Assembly: GCA_002082585.1 (NCBI GenBank)
Contig: CP020563.1
Span: forward strand, 2,908,001-2,972,000
Length of the DNA stretch: 64,000 nt
Direction: 5' to 3'
Source of the DNA: Kitasatospora albolonga
Lineage (GTDB): Bacteria > Actinomycetota > Actinomycetes > Streptomycetales > Streptomycetaceae
The first letter of the stretch is position 1, and every line of letters begins with the position of its first letter. Under the pieces are notes generated by a model, which had not been told where the DNA came from, ran no database searches, and was given only the letters and a program-made list of their open reading frames with translations. Positions 34,192 through 46,274 of this stretch are shown here, in pieces. The translations under genes were made by a program, and so were the position numbers.

Positions 34192-34662
34192 ATGAAGCGG
34201 AGCGGTTCGCGGCGTGCGGCGGTGGTGGGTCTTCGGGCCGTCATGGGGCTGGTGGCCCTGGTGCTGTTGGTCGCGGGGGTGTGGTCGTCGTGGGACGCCG
34301 CGCATCACATCGTGCTGGCGCAGGGGCGTGAGCACGGGACGCTGACGGTGACGGAGTGCGGTGCGGAGACGTGCACCGGGCGGTACGAGCCGGACGCGAT
34401 GTCGGCGGCGCGGGCGCGGGTGGTGGTGGAGCGGTCGGTCGCGGTGGCGGAGGGGGACCGTTTTCCGGTGGTGGTGAGGCCCGGTACCGATGTGGTGGTC
34501 CGCACGGGGGTGCCGGGCTTTCTGCATGCCTGGATGCCGCTCGGCGGGGCGATGGTACTGGCCGGGTTCGTGATCGGGGGCGGGGTGCGGATGCCGCGTA
34601 CGGCGTGGGGGGTCGGAACGGCGGGGGCGGCCCTGCTGGTGGCGACGTTCGTCGCGCTGTAG
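34192..34662 (+). CDS. Small membrane protein with extracytoplasmic loop
   Basis: This 156-residue protein has a first helix VVGLRAVMGLVALVLLVAGV (about 11-30), a loop with a likely disulfide pair (ECGAETCTG), and two C-terminal helices (MPLGGAMVLAGFVIGGGV; AALLVATFVAL). It fits the fold plan of actinobacterial integral proteins of unknown role with a DUF3592-like layout. The ATG at 34192 has AAGGA upstream; an in-frame ATG at 34168 is possible. It converges with ppc, 29 nt apart. Confidence 0.65.
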   Translation: MKRSGSRRAAVVGLRAVMGLVALVLLVAGVWSSWDAAHHIVLAQGREHGTLTVTECGAETCTGRYEPDAMSAARARVVVERSVAVAEGDRFPVVVRPGTDVVVRTGVPGFLHAWMPLGGAMVLAGFVIGGGVRMPRTAWGVGTAGAALLVATFVAL

Positions 34663-34691
34663 CGGGGCCGCCCCTTTGACGTACGGCGTAC

Positions 34692-37421
<2,730 letters not shown>

Positions 37422-37812
37422 AGTGTGCGGCTCCTTGCAGTGAATGAGGAGGTGCGTCGCTTCGGCGTCCTCCCGGTGTTGTGGTGGGAGGCGCGTGGCG
37501 GGGGACGGGGCCCTGCGGCAGGCAGCGGTGCTGTTGCCACGCCCCGACGAGCGGGTGCGGACCGCGCTGTCCGACCCTTCCAGGATAGGTGTCGCCGCCT
37601 CGGGCGTGTCCGCGAGCCCTGGTGGGGTCCGCGGGCGGTGCCGTCGGCTCCTGGGGGCCTACCCGTCGGGCGGGCGGAGTACCGCGTGCGACGGGCTGGA
37701 CCGGCCTCTCGTGTTGTGGGCCCCGTCACTGCCATACTTACCAAGCCGTAGGTTACGGAACCGTAGCCACGGCCGTCCCGTACTGCTTCCTCACCCTCCG
37801 GGGGACTCCCCT
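37422..37812. other. 391-bp divergent intergenic region between ppc and the desaturase gene
   Basis: It holds both promoters. On the plus strand TACTTA at 37735-37740 is a possible -10, followed by a dyad listed separately. No open reading frame with coding character was seen. Confidence 0.5.
37751..37768. promoter_or_regulatory. Probable TetR-type operator upstream of the desaturase
   Basis: GGTTACGG-AA-CCGTAGCC is an 8-2-8 inverted repeat with one mismatch. It lies about 10 bp after a possible -10 and 45 bp before the ATG, where a repressor would block transcription. The TetR gene is the second gene of this operon. Confidence 0.5.
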
Positions 37813-38796
37813 ATGCCGTCCACTCCCCATGTGATCGACGAGACCGGCCCATCCGCCACCGCCTCGCCCCTTCCGCCCGCCACGCTCGGCGGGGAGAAGA
37901 AGAGGTCGGTCGAGCAGTTCGCGCTGCTGGCGTTCATCGTGGTGCCGTTCGTGGCCCTGGTGGCGGCGGTGCCGCTGGCGTGGGGCTGGGGGGTGAGCTG
38001 GCTGGACATCGGTCTGCTGGTGGCGATGTACTTCATCGGCTGTCACGGGATCACGATCGGTTTCCACCGGTACTTCACGCACGGTTCGTTCAAGGCGAAG
38101 CGTCCGCTGCGGATCGCGCTGGCCGTGATGGGTTCGCTGGCGGTGGAGGGGCCTCTGGTGCGGTGGGTGGCCGATCACCGCAAGCACCACCGGTTCTCGG
38201 ACGCGGAGGGCGACCCGCATTCGCCGTGGCGGTTCGGGGAGAGCCTGCCGGCTCTGATGAAGGGGCTGTGGTGGGCGCACATCGCGTGGATGTTCGACGA
38301 GGAGCAGACCCCGCAGCAGAAGTACGCCCCCGATCTGGTCAAGGACCCGGCGATCCGGGCGATCTCGCGCCACTTCCTGACGTTCACGGTCGTCTCGCTG
38401 GCGATCCCGCCGCTGGTGGGCGGTCTGGTGACGATGTCGTGGTGGGGTGCGGCGACGGCGTTCTTCTGGGGTTCGCTGGTACGGGTCGCGCTGCTGCACC
38501 ATGTGACGTGGTCGATCAACTCGATCTGCCACGCGGTCGGCAAGCGCCCCTTCAAGTCCCGTGACCGTTCGGGGAACGTGTGGTGGCTGGCGGTGCTGTC
38601 GTGCGGCGAGTCGTGGCACAACCTGCACCACGCGGACCCGACGAGTGCGCGGCACGGTGTGATGCGGGGGCAGATCGACTCCAGCGCCCGGCTGATCCGC
38701 TGGTTCGAGAAGCTGGGCTGGGCGTACGACGTGCGGTGGCCGGACGCGGCCCGTATCGACTCCCGGCGCACGCCTGTACCGGCCGACCCGGCATGA
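37813..38796 (+). CDS. Membrane acyl-CoA (stearoyl-type delta-9) desaturase
   Basis: This 327-residue di-iron membrane desaturase introduces a double bond in fatty acyl chains and so adjusts membrane fluidity. The three His boxes are HRYFTH (85-90), DHRKHH (121-126) and HNLHH (269-273). Helices include FIVVPFVALVAAVPLAWGWG. The sequence between boxes matches actinobacterial DesA3-type enzymes. The ATG at 37813 starts it. Its stop overlaps the TetR gene by 4 nt, so the two are coupled. Confidence 0.92.
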   Translation: MPSTPHVIDETGPSATASPLPPATLGGEKKRSVEQFALLAFIVVPFVALVAAVPLAWGWGVSWLDIGLLVAMYFIGCHGITIGFHRYFTHGSFKAKRPLRIALAVMGSLAVEGPLVRWVADHRKHHRFSDAEGDPHSPWRFGESLPALMKGLWWAHIAWMFDEEQTPQQKYAPDLVKDPAIRAISRHFLTFTVVSLAIPPLVGGLVTMSWWGAATAFFWGSLVRVALLHHVTWSINSICHAVGKRPFKSRDRSGNVWWLAVLSCGESWHNLHHADPTSARHGVMRGQIDSSARLIRWFEKLGWAYDVRWPDAARIDSRRTPVPADPA

Positions 38797-39473
38797 TTGA
38801 CGACGTGGCGACCGACTCCAGCAGCGAAAAGAGCAGACCTGCCTCCTCCCGGCGGGCCCGGCGGGTCCGGATGACGGGCAAGGAGCGCCGCGAACAGCTG
38901 CTGGACATCGGCCGCGCCCTCTTCGCCGACAAGGGGTTCGAGGGCACGTCGGTGGAGGAGATCGCGGCCCGCGCCGGGGTCTCCAAGCCTGTGGTGTACG
39001 AGCACTTCGGCGGCAAGGAGGGCCTGTACGCGGTGGTGGTCGACCGCGAGATGCGCCAGCTGCTGGACATGGTGACGGGGGCGCTGACGGCGGGGCATCC
39101 CCGGGAGCTGCTGGAGCAGGCGGCGTTCGCGCTGCTGGACTACATCGAGTCGTACACGGACGGTTTCCGCATCCTGGTGCGGGATTCGCCGGTGGCCCAG
39201 TCGACGGGCACGTTCGCTTCGCTGATCAGCGATATCGCCACGCAGGTGGAGGACATCCTCGGCCTGGAGTTCAAGGCCCGGGGCTTCGACCCGAAGCTGG
39301 CCCCGCTGTACGCGCAGGCGCTGGTGGGGATGGTGGCGCTGACCGGCCAGTGGTGGCTGGACGTCCGCAAGCCGAAGAAGGCGGAGGTCGCGGCGCACCT
39401 GGTGAACCTGTGCTGGCACGGGCTGGAGAACCTGGAGGCGAAGCCGCGGCTGATAGGGCACCGGAAGAGCTGA
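38793..39473 (+). CDS. TetR-family regulator, probably of the desaturase operon
   Basis: This 226-residue regulator has the HTH region REQLLDIGRALFADKGFEGT, then SVEEIAARAGVSKPVVYEHF at about 38-75, and a helical ligand-binding C-domain with YTDGFRILVRDSP. It is translationally coupled (ATGA) to the desaturase. By analogy to acyl-CoA-sensing TetR regulators of desaturases (DesT, FabR), it may sense acyl-CoA, but this is inference. The inverted repeat at 37751-37768 is the obvious candidate site. Confidence 0.88.
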   Translation: MIDDVATDSSSEKSRPASSRRARRVRMTGKERREQLLDIGRALFADKGFEGTSVEEIAARAGVSKPVVYEHFGGKEGLYAVVVDREMRQLLDMVTGALTAGHPRELLEQAAFALLDYIESYTDGFRILVRDSPVAQSTGTFASLISDIATQVEDILGLEFKARGFDPKLAPLYAQALVGMVALTGQWWLDVRKPKKAEVAAHLVNLCWHGLENLEAKPRLIGHRKS

Positions 39474-39586
39474 TCGCGGCTGATCGCGTAGACCCTTCCG
39501 CAGGTCGTCACCCGTTGTGATGACGCGTGCGGATTTCCCGCCGTAGGGTGGTCGGGAGGGCAGAGGATTCGTCCATGGGAGGAACC

Positions 39587-40177
39587 ATGACCGCCGCGCT
39601 CAGCTCACGCTGGCCGGTGCCCCCGCAGGACGGATACACCGTGGACGATCTGTTCACGCTGCCCGATCTCCCGCCGCACACCGAGCTGATCGACGGGAGC
39701 CTGGTTTTCGTGAGTCCGCAGCGACTGTTTCACAGCACGGTGATCGATCTGCTGGTGACGGGGCTGCGCGCCGCGGCCCCCGCGGAGATGAAGGCCCGCC
39801 GTCAGATGACCGTCGTGCTGGACCGGCGGAACGGGCCGGAGCCCGATATCTCCGTCGTGCGGACCGAGGCGGTCACCGGGCCGGACGTGAATCGGTACCA
39901 GGCCGCCGACGTCCTCCTCGCCGTGGAAGTCGTCTCCCCCGACTCCGAGGCTCGCGACCGTGAGACCAAGCCTCGCAGATACGCCACCGCAGGCATCCCG
40001 CACTTCTGGCTGGTGGAGATGACGGGCACCGACCAGCACCCCGTCGTACGGGTCTACGAGCTGGACCCGGTGACGAAGGCGTACGCGCTGACGGGCATCC
40101 ACCACGATCGGCTGAAGACGGGCGTGCCGTTCCCCGTGGACATCGACATCTCGGCGGACGCGCTCAAGGAGCTGTAG
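39587..40177 (+). CDS. Uma2 family (DUF820) protein, PD-(D/E)xK nuclease fold
   Basis: This 196-residue protein has HTELIDGSLVFVSPQRLFHS, EPDISVVRTEAV and VLLAVEVVSPDSEARDRETK with the PD and E-x-V core of PD-(D/E)xK folds, then YATAGIPHFWLVE. Uma2 proteins are numerous in Streptomyces and cyanobacteria, and their role is unclear. GGGAGG lies just before the ATG at 39587. It is a single gene between the TetR gene and tam. Confidence 0.88.
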   Translation: MTAALSSRWPVPPQDGYTVDDLFTLPDLPPHTELIDGSLVFVSPQRLFHSTVIDLLVTGLRAAAPAEMKARRQMTVVLDRRNGPEPDISVVRTEAVTGPDVNRYQAADVLLAVEVVSPDSEARDRETKPRRYATAGIPHFWLVEMTGTDQHPVVRVYELDPVTKAYALTGIHHDRLKTGVPFPVDIDISADALKEL

Positions 40178-40200
40178 GGCTCACCCGGCGGGTGCGGGCC

Positions 40201-41010
40201 TCACTTCTCCCTGCGGGCGACCGCGAAGATGCGGCGGAACGGGAAGACCGTGCCGTACGGGCCCGGCGGGTACGCCTCGCGGAGCAGGTCGCGGTATTCG
40301 ATGACGAACGCGTCGCGGGCCTCGGGGTCGTCGGCGAGCGCGGTGAGGACGGGGCGCAGGGCGGTGCCCTTGACCCAGTCCAGGACGGCGTCCTCGCCGT
40401 GCAGGGTCTGGAGGTAGGTGGTCTCCCAGACGTCCGCCGCGCAGCCCAGGTCGCGGAGGCGGGTGAGGTAGTCGGCGGGGTCCAGGACGGCGGCGGTGCG
40501 GTCGCCGGTGCCGTGGAGGCGGGGGCGCCAGCGGTCGGATGCGCGGAGGCGGGCCAGGAGGGTGTGGCTGGGGGCGGTGAAGTTGCCGGGGACCTGGAAG
40601 GCGAAGGTGCCGCCGGGGGCGAGGGCGTCGAGCCAGCGGGGGAAGTGGTCGGTGTGGCCGGGAATCCATTGGAGCGCGGAGGTGGAGACGATCAGGCCGT
40701 ACGTCTCGGTGGGCGTCCAGGTCGCCGCGTCGGCCGCCACGAAGTCGAGCTGGGGCGGGCGGGCGTGGGCGGCGGCTTCGGCGAGCATCTGCGGGGAGCT
40801 GTCGTAGCCGGTGATACGGGCCTGCGGCCAGCGGTCGGCGAGGAGGGCGGTGACGTTTCCGGCGCCGCAGCCGAGGTCGGCGATCCGGGGTGCGGGGTGG
40901 CCGGGGAGGTCGCCGATCCGGGCCAGCAGGTCCTGGAAGGGGCGGGTGCGGTGGTCCGCGTGGCGCAGGTACTGCCGCGGGTCCCAGGTGGGTTCGGGAG
41001 GGGGCGTCAT
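40201..41010 (-). CDS. tam: Trans-aconitate methyltransferase
   Basis: This 269-residue SAM-dependent enzyme methylates trans-aconitate, a by-product that inhibits aconitase. It has IADLGCGAGNVTALLADRWP, ITGYDSSPQMLAEA and SALQWIPGH, close to the Tam family. It is divergent from a MarR gene, the arrangement known for tam/tamR in S. coelicolor, where TamR responds to citrate and aconitate. I chose the ATG at 41010 by family start; a GTG at 41025 is also in frame. No strong Shine-Dalgarno is seen for either. Confidence 0.9.
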   Translation of the reverse strand: MTPPPEPTWDPRQYLRHADHRTRPFQDLLARIGDLPGHPAPRIADLGCGAGNVTALLADRWPQARITGYDSSPQMLAEAAAHARPPQLDFVAADAATWTPTETYGLIVSTSALQWIPGHTDHFPRWLDALAPGGTFAFQVPGNFTAPSHTLLARLRASDRWRPRLHGTGDRTAAVLDPADYLTRLRDLGCAADVWETTYLQTLHGEDAVLDWVKGTALRPVLTALADDPEARDAFVIEYRDLLREAYPPGPYGTVFPFRRIFAVARREK

Positions 41011-41035
41011 GGGAAACAGGATCACGCCCGCAGTA

Positions 41036-41079
41036 TCTTGATGTCAAGACACTTGAATTCAAGAGACTTCATGTCGACA
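41036..41079. promoter_or_regulatory. Triple phased operator for TamR
   Basis: Three 14-bp sites repeat at exactly 15 bp: TCTTGATGTCAAGA (41036), ACTTGAATTCAAGA (41051) and ACTTCATGTCGACA (41066). The first two are strong palindromes (TCTTGA/TCAAGA and CTTGAATTCAAG); the third is degenerate. They fill the gap between the divergent starts. Confidence 0.8.
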
Positions 41080-41086
41080 GACCCTC

Positions 41087-41092
41087 TACACT
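41087..41092 (+). promoter_or_regulatory. -10 element of tamR (leaderless)
   Basis: TACACT ends 7 nt before the ATG at 41100, so the tamR transcript is probably leaderless. The third operator repeat overlaps the expected -35 zone, which suits autorepression. Confidence 0.55.
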
Positions 41093-41099
41093 GATCCAC

Positions 41100-41597
41100 A
41101 TGGAGGACGAGGTCGACCGACTGGTCGCTGCATGGCGCCGCGAGCGCCCCGACCTCGACGTGGAACCACTCGAGGTGCTCAGTCGCGTCTCCCGCCTGGC
41201 ACGCCACCTCGACCGGGCCCGCCGCATAGCGTTCGCCGAGCACAACCTGGAGCCGTGGGAGTTCGACGTACTCACCTCGCTGCGCCGGGCCGGTGCCCCC
41301 TACCAGCTCTCCCCCGGGCAGCTGCTGACCCAGACGCTCGTCACCTCGGGCACGATGACCAACCGTATCGACCGGCTCACCAAGAAGAACCTGGTCGAGC
41401 GGCTGCCCGACCCCAGCGACCGGCGCGGTGTCCTGGTCCGGCTGACCGCCGAGGGGCGCGACAAGGCCGATCAGTCGCTGGCCGGGCTGCTCGACCAGGA
41501 GCGGGCCATCCTCGGCGAGCTCTCCCGCCACCAGCGCGGCGAACTGGCCGGGCTGCTACGCCAGTTGACTGCCCCGTTCGACAACATCCCCGGCTAG
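41100..41597 (+). CDS. tamR: MarR-family regulator TamR
   Basis: This 165-residue MarR protein has an N-terminal helix with DLDVEPLEVLSRVSRLARHL, the wing-helix segment LSPGQLLTQTLVTSGTMTNR followed by IDRLTKKNLVERLPDPSDRR, and a C-terminal dimer helix. In S. coelicolor the tam-divergent TamR controls aconitase-linked genes and is released by citrate or trans-aconitate. The same layout and the palindromic sites between the genes support this name. Its 3' end overlaps the convergent response-regulator gene by 42 bp. Confidence 0.88.
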   Translation: MEDEVDRLVAAWRRERPDLDVEPLEVLSRVSRLARHLDRARRIAFAEHNLEPWEFDVLTSLRRAGAPYQLSPGQLLTQTLVTSGTMTNRIDRLTKKNLVERLPDPSDRRGVLVRLTAEGRDKADQSLAGLLDQERAILGELSRHQRGELAGLLRQLTAPFDNIPG

Positions 41598-42347
41598 CCG
41601 GACGGTTGCGGGCTCCGCCGGGCCCACCCCTGCCCGCCGGGCCAGCGCCACGGCGGCGAGCGTCGAGTGCACCCCGAGCTTGCCCAGGACGTTCTGCATA
41701 TGGGTGCGGACCGTGTGCGGGGAGAGGAACAGCCGCTCCGCGACCGCCTTCCGCCCGAGCCCGGCCACCATGCAGCGCAGCACCTCGCGCTCGCGGGGCG
41801 TCAGGGACTCCACCAGCTGCTCGCTCTCGGTGCGGTGCTTGCGGGTCGCGGTCAGCTCCCGCAGGACCCCGGTCAGCAGGGCGGGCGGCAGATGCGTCTC
41901 CTCGCGCAGCACGCCTCGTATCACCGTGAGCAGCCGTTGCAGCGAGCAGTCCTTGGCCACCCAGCCCGAGGCCCCCGCCTGGAGCGCCCGGGCGGCGCGG
42001 CGCGGGTCGTCCTTCTCCGCGAGCACCACCGAGCGGACGGCGGGCCGGGCCTCGCGGACCCCGGCGACCAGCGCGATGCCGTCGACGGCCCCGGGCTCCT
42101 CCTGCCGGGGCAGGGAGAGCGCCGGAGCGCCGCTGCCGCCGCCGGTGGTCAGCCCGCCCAGCTCGGCGTCGACCAGGAGCACGTCGTACGGGCGGCCTTC
42201 GGCCGTCGCGCGCTCCAGTGCGCGCAGTGCGGCCGGGCCGCTGCCCGCCGCCGCCACGTCCACATCCGGTTCGGCCGCGAGGGCCGCGGCGAGGGACTCG
42301 GCGAAGATGCGGTGGTCGTCGACCACCAGAACCCGGATTCGAGCCAC
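41556..42347 (-). CDS. NarL/LuxR-type response regulator without adjacent kinase
   Basis: This 263-residue protein has a receiver domain (RIRVLVVDDHRIFAESLAAA; YDVLLVDAELGG supplies the phosphoacceptor Asp; VAKD the Lys region) and a C-terminal LuxR HTH (LTPREREVLRCMVAGLGRKA, VAERLFLSPHTVRTHMQNVL). A Gly/Ser-rich loop with LTTGGGSGAPALSLPRQEEP expands the receiver. The GTG at 42347 gives the usual receiver start; upstream ATG codons in frame are possible. No kinase gene is nearby. Confidence 0.87.
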   Translation of the reverse strand: MARIRVLVVDDHRIFAESLAAALAAEPDVDVAAAGSGPAALRALERATAEGRPYDVLLVDAELGGLTTGGGSGAPALSLPRQEEPGAVDGIALVAGVREARPAVRSVVLAEKDDPRRAARALQAGASGWVAKDCSLQRLLTVIRGVLREETHLPPALLTGVLRELTATRKHRTESEQLVESLTPREREVLRCMVAGLGRKAVAERLFLSPHTVRTHMQNVLGKLGVHSTLAAVALARRAGVGPAEPATVRLAGDVVERGSQLA

Positions 42348-42593
42348 AGAGAAACCCCCATCGGTGGGTACGGACAGCTGCGGGTACGACGCCCGGAACA
42401 TCCGGGTGGCCCGCGCCGCTCCGGCCGCCGCCGTGTGCACCGCCTGCCGCCCCGCTCCGGGCGCCGTACCCGACTCTCTCGCCCCCTGATTCGGCACCGG
42501 CCCCCACCGGTGCTGGGATCAGCGTACGGGCGGGGGCCGGGGGCGGAAGGAAATTCACGGAACTGATGGCTCAGGGTGTTTAGGGTGTGGTTC

Positions 42594-43034
42594 ATGTTCC
42601 GTTTTGAGACAGAAGTGGACAGAGAACGTCGCACTCTGCTGAGCGGGCGTCTGCACGAGGACAACGTCGCGGCCTCCGCCGGGCTGCGCGCTCTGCTCTC
42701 CACCTCCGCCGAGCACGAAACCCCGCTGGAGGTCTGGGCGTTGGACGGGCAGGGGGCGCTGGCCGGCGGGCTGACCGGGCGGACCTGGGCGCACTGGCTC
42801 CATGTCGACCTGCTCTGGGTCGACGCCCGCCACCGCGGCGCCGGTCTCGGCTCCCGGCTGCTCGCGGAGGCCGAGCGGGTGGCCCGCACGGAGCGGGGCT
42901 GTGCCCGCTCCCGGCTGGAGACCTGGGACTTCCAGGCCCCGGAGTTCTACCGGAAGCAGGGGTACGAGGAGATCGGCCGGGTCGAGGACTACCCGCCCGG
43001 CGTCACGGAGTTCATCCTCACCAAGCGGCTCTGA
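42594..43034 (+). CDS. GNAT acetyltransferase
   Basis: This 146-residue protein has the acetyl-CoA binding segment VDLLWVDARHRGAGLGSRLL (RxxGxG type) and the C-terminal ETWDFQAPEFYRKQGYEEIG. It resembles small GNAT enzymes acting on antibiotics or metabolites; the substrate is unknown. A possible -10 (TAGGGT, 42581-42586) lies 7 nt before the ATG at 42594, so the message may be leaderless. It converges with galK, 23 nt apart. Confidence 0.85.
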   Translation: MFRFETEVDRERRTLLSGRLHEDNVAASAGLRALLSTSAEHETPLEVWALDGQGALAGGLTGRTWAHWLHVDLLWVDARHRGAGLGSRLLAEAERVARTERGCARSRLETWDFQAPEFYRKQGYEEIGRVEDYPPGVTEFILTKRL

Positions 43035-43057
43035 ACGCCCCCTGCCCGTAAGCCGGT

Positions 43058-44239
43058 TCAGCGCAGTCGGCGCGCTCCCGCCGAGGGGACGGCCGTGAAG
43101 ATGCCCGGGGCCGCGTGCCCCGCCCCGGCGAACGCCTTCGTGACCGCCTCCGCCACCGCGTCGGCCCCCGCCGCCTCCGCCAGCACGACCGCCGAACCTC
43201 CGAACCCGCCGCCGGTCATCCGGGCCCCGAGCGCCCCGGCCCCCCGCGCCGCCGCGACCGCGAGGTCCAACTCCGGGCAGGAGACCCGCAGATCGTCCCG
43301 GAGCGAACGGTGGCCCTCGTCGAGCACCGGGCCCGCCCCCCGCGCGTCGCCCGCGTCCAGCAGCGCGATGACCTGCTCGACCCGGCGGTTGTCGCCGACG
43401 ACATGGCGTACGTAACGGATGACGGACTCGTCCGCCCCGGCGTCGGCGAGGGTGGTGAGGGCCGCGCCGAGGTCCTCGTACGGGAGGTCGCGCAGGGTGG
43501 GTATCCCGAGCAGCCGGGCGCCCTCCTCGCAGCCCGCCCGGCGCTCCGCGTACGCCCCGTCGCCGAGCGCGTGCTTGACCCGGGTGTCGACGGCCAGGAG
43601 CGTCAGGCCCTGGGCCGCCAGGTCGAACGGGACCTGGCGCAGGGTGAGGTCGCGGGTGTCCAGGTGCAGGGCGTGGCCCTCGGTGCAGCAGGCCGAGGCC
43701 ATCTGGTCCATGATTCCGCAGGGCACGCCGACGAAGGCGTTCTCGGCGCGGCGGCCGATGACGGCCAGTTCGGGACCGGTCAGGCCGAGCTGGAACAGGT
43801 CGTTGAGCGCGAGTGCGGTGACGGTCTCCAGGGCGGCGGAGGAGGACAGTCCGGCGCCGGTCGGGACGGTGGAGGTCAGCGCGATGTCCGCGCCGGTGAC
43901 CGGGTGCCCGGCCTCGCGCAGCGCCCAGACGACGCCCGCCGGGTAGGCGGCCCAGCCGTGGCCGGAGCGCGGGGCCAGTGCGTCGACGCGGAGGGAGACG
44001 GTTCCGCCGGGCACGTCGGAGGAGTGCAGCCGCAGGACTCCGTCGGTACGGGGGGAGACGGCGGCGCGGGCGGTGTGCGGGAGGGCGAGCGGCAGGACGA
44101 AACCGTCGTTGAAGTCGGTGTACTCGCCGATGAGGTTCACCCGTCCGGGTGCCGCCCAGACGCCGTGGGGTTCACCCCCGTACAGCTCGGTGAAGGCGGT
44201 GGCGGGGTCGGGCCCGGTCTGCTCGGCGGTCGCGGTCAT
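43058..44239 (-). CDS. galK: Galactokinase
   Basis: This 393-residue GHMP kinase phosphorylates galactose at C1 in the Leloir pathway. It has the galactokinase signature [20 protein letters not shown], the ATP loop [36 protein letters not shown] with the catalytic Asp region, and [17 protein letters not shown] near the end. The ATG at 44239 overlaps the galE stop (ATGA). It is the last gene of galT-galE-galK. Confidence 0.96.
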   Translation of the reverse strand: MTATAEQTGPDPATAFTELYGGEPHGVWAAPGRVNLIGEYTDFNDGFVLPLALPHTARAAVSPRTDGVLRLHSSDVPGGTVSLRVDALAPRSGHGWAAYPAGVVWALREAGHPVTGADIALTSTVPTGAGLSSSAALETVTALALNDLFQLGLTGPELAVIGRRAENAFVGVPCGIMDQMASACCTEGHALHLDTRDLTLRQVPFDLAAQGLTLLAVDTRVKHALGDGAYAERRAGCEEGARLLGIPTLRDLPYEDLGAALTTLADAGADESVIRYVRHVVGDNRRVEQVIALLDAGDARGAGPVLDEGHRSLRDDLRVSCPELDLAVAAARGAGALGARMTGGGFGGSAVVLAEAAGADAVAEAVTKAFAGAGHAAPGIFTAVPSAGARRLR

Positions 44240-45231
44240 GGGGTGGTGGGCTCCTCTCGGCGGGCGAACTCCCAGGCGTCGGCGACGATTCCGGCCAGGT
44301 CGGCGCGGGAGGGCCGCCAGCCGAGGCGTTCGACGGCGGTGGCGGCGGAGGCCACGAGCACGGCCGGGTCGCCGCCGCGGCGCGGGGCCGGGGTCTCGGG
44401 GATCGGGTGGCCGGTGACCTTGCGGACGGTCTCGATGACCTCGCGGACGGAGAAGCCGTTGCCGTTGCCGAGGTTGCAGATGAGGTGCTCGCCGGGGGCG
44501 GCGGCGTCCAGGGCGAGGAGGTGGGCCTCGGCGAGGTCGGCGACGTGGATGTAGTCGCGGACGCAGGTGCCGTCGGGGGTGGGGTAGTCGTCGCCGTAGA
44601 CGGAGATCGACTCCCGCCTGCCCAGGGCCACTTGGAGGACGAGCGGGATGAGGTGGGACTCGGGGGTGTGGCGTTCGCCGCACCTTCCGTACGCTCCGGC
44701 CACGTTGAAGTAGCGCAGCGAGACGGCGGCCAGACCGTGGGCGGTGGCCTCGCCGCTGATCATGTGGTCGACGGCGAGTTTGGAGGCGCCGTACGGGCTG
44801 GTGGGGGCGGTGGGGTCGGTCTCGGTGATGGGGGTGGAGACCGGTTCGCCGTAGGTGGCGGCGGTGGAGGAGAAGACGAGGGTGCGCACCCCGTGTTCGC
44901 GCATGGCGGCGAGGAGGGCGGTGGTGCCGCCGACGTTGTTGACCCAGTACTTCTCGGGGTCCGCGACGGATTCGCCGACCTGGGAGAAGGCGGCGAAGTG
45001 CAGGACGCCGTCGTAGGAGGGGTCGAGGTGGCGGGCGGCGTCCTGGATGCGGCCCTCGATGAACGTGGCCCCGGCCGGGACGCCCGCGCGGAAGCCGGTG
45101 GAGAGGTCGTCCAGGACGGTCACGGCGTGCCCGGCCTCCAGCAGATGCTGGGCGACGACGCTGCCGACGTATCCGGCACCGCCGGTGACCAGGTACTTCT
45201 TCCGGCTGCTCACGCTCTGGGGATCGCTCAC
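44236..45231 (-). CDS. galE: UDP-glucose 4-epimerase
   Basis: This 331-residue extended SDR enzyme interconverts UDP-galactose and UDP-glucose. The NAD loop is [17 protein letters not shown], the catalytic part is [11 protein letters not shown] (Ser/Thr) and [11 protein letters not shown] (Tyr-x3-Lys), and the end [20 protein letters not shown] is typical. The GTG at 45231 overlaps the galT stop by 4 nt. It works between GalT and GalK in one operon. Confidence 0.95.
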   Translation of the reverse strand: MSDPQSVSSRKKYLVTGGAGYVGSVVAQHLLEAGHAVTVLDDLSTGFRAGVPAGATFIEGRIQDAARHLDPSYDGVLHFAAFSQVGESVADPEKYWVNNVGGTTALLAAMREHGVRTLVFSSTAATYGEPVSTPITETDPTAPTSPYGASKLAVDHMISGEATAHGLAAVSLRYFNVAGAYGRCGERHTPESHLIPLVLQVALGRRESISVYGDDYPTPDGTCVRDYIHVADLAEAHLLALDAAAPGEHLICNLGNGNGFSVREVIETVRKVTGHPIPETPAPRRGGDPAVLVASAATAVERLGWRPSRADLAGIVADAWEFARREEPTTP

Positions 45232-46274
45232 TGGCTCGCTACCTCTCGCAGTCGCTGGGCCGCGGCTTCCGGCGGCACGTCGTTGATGAACACACTCATG
45301 CCGGACTCGGAACCCGCGAGGAACTTCAGCTTGCCGGAGGTCCGGCGAATGGTGAAAAGCTCCAGGTGCAGGGCGAAGTCCTCCCGTCCGGGAACCCCGG
45401 ACGGCGCCTGGTGCCAGGCGGAGATGTACGGGGTCGGCGGCTCGCCGGGTCCGAAGATCCGGTCGAAGCGCCCCAAGAGTTCCAGATAGACCTGTGGGAA
45501 CTCTGTCCGCGCCGCCTCGCCGAGGGCGGGCAGGTCGGGGACGCGGTGGCGGGGGTGGAGGTGGACCTCGTAGGGCCAGTGCGCCGCGTACGGGACGTAG
45601 GCGATCCAGTGGTCGGTGGCGAGGACGACCCGGGTGCCGTCCTTCTCCTCGCGGGCGACCACGTCGTCGAAGAGGTTGCCCCCGGTCCCGGCGCGGTGGC
45701 GGGCGGCCGAGGCGAGCATCAGCTCGGTGCGGGGGGTGACGAAGGGGTAGCCGTAGATCTGGCCGTGCGGGTGGCCGAGGGTGACACCGATCTCGGCGCC
45801 GCGGTTCTCGAAGCAGAAGACCTGGGTGACCTGGTCGAGTGCGGAGAGTTCGGCGGTGCGGTCGGTCCAGGCGGCGAGGACGAGCGCGGCCCGCTCCTCG
45901 GTGAGGGAGGCGAAGGAGGCGTCGTGGTCGGAGGTGAAGCAGACGACCTCGCAGCGGCCGGAGTCCCCGGCGAGGGAGGGGAAGCGGTTCTCGAAGACGG
46001 CGACGTCGTAGTCGCTGTCGGGGATCTCGCTGAGGCGCCCGTCCCGGGTGGGGCAGAGCGGGCAGGCGTCGGCCGGTGGGTGGTAGGTGCGGGACTGGCG
46101 GTGCGAGGCGATGGCGACCGCGTCGCCGAGCAGCGGGTCGCGGCGGATCTCCGAGGAGGTCGACACGGCGTCGAGGGGGCGCCGGTCGACGGCCTCGCGG
46201 ACGGTGGTGCTGTCCGCGGAGTCGTAGTAGATCAGCTCACGGCCGTCGGCGAGGCGCGTCACCGTCTTCTTCAC
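45228..46274 (-). CDS. galT: Galactose-1-phosphate uridylyltransferase
   Basis: This 348-residue HIT-superfamily enzyme swaps UMP between UDP-glucose and Gal-1-P. It has the zinc pair [29 protein letters not shown], and the active site [20 protein letters not shown] with the uridylylated His. The start is the GTG at 46274, placed by GGAGG six bases upstream; the longer frame to 46346 would run over the promoter. It is the first gene of the gal operon. Confidence 0.95.
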   Translation of the reverse strand: MKKTVTRLADGRELIYYDSADSTTVREAVDRRPLDAVSTSSEIRRDPLLGDAVAIASHRQSRTYHPPADACPLCPTRDGRLSEIPDSDYDVAVFENRFPSLAGDSGRCEVVCFTSDHDASFASLTEERAALVLAAWTDRTAELSALDQVTQVFCFENRGAEIGVTLGHPHGQIYGYPFVTPRTELMLASAARHRAGTGGNLFDDVVAREEKDGTRVVLATDHWIAYVPYAAHWPYEVHLHPRHRVPDLPALGEAARTEFPQVYLELLGRFDRIFGPGEPPTPYISAWHQAPSGVPGREDFALHLELFTIRRTSGKLKFLAGSESGMSVFINDVPPEAAAQRLREVASQ

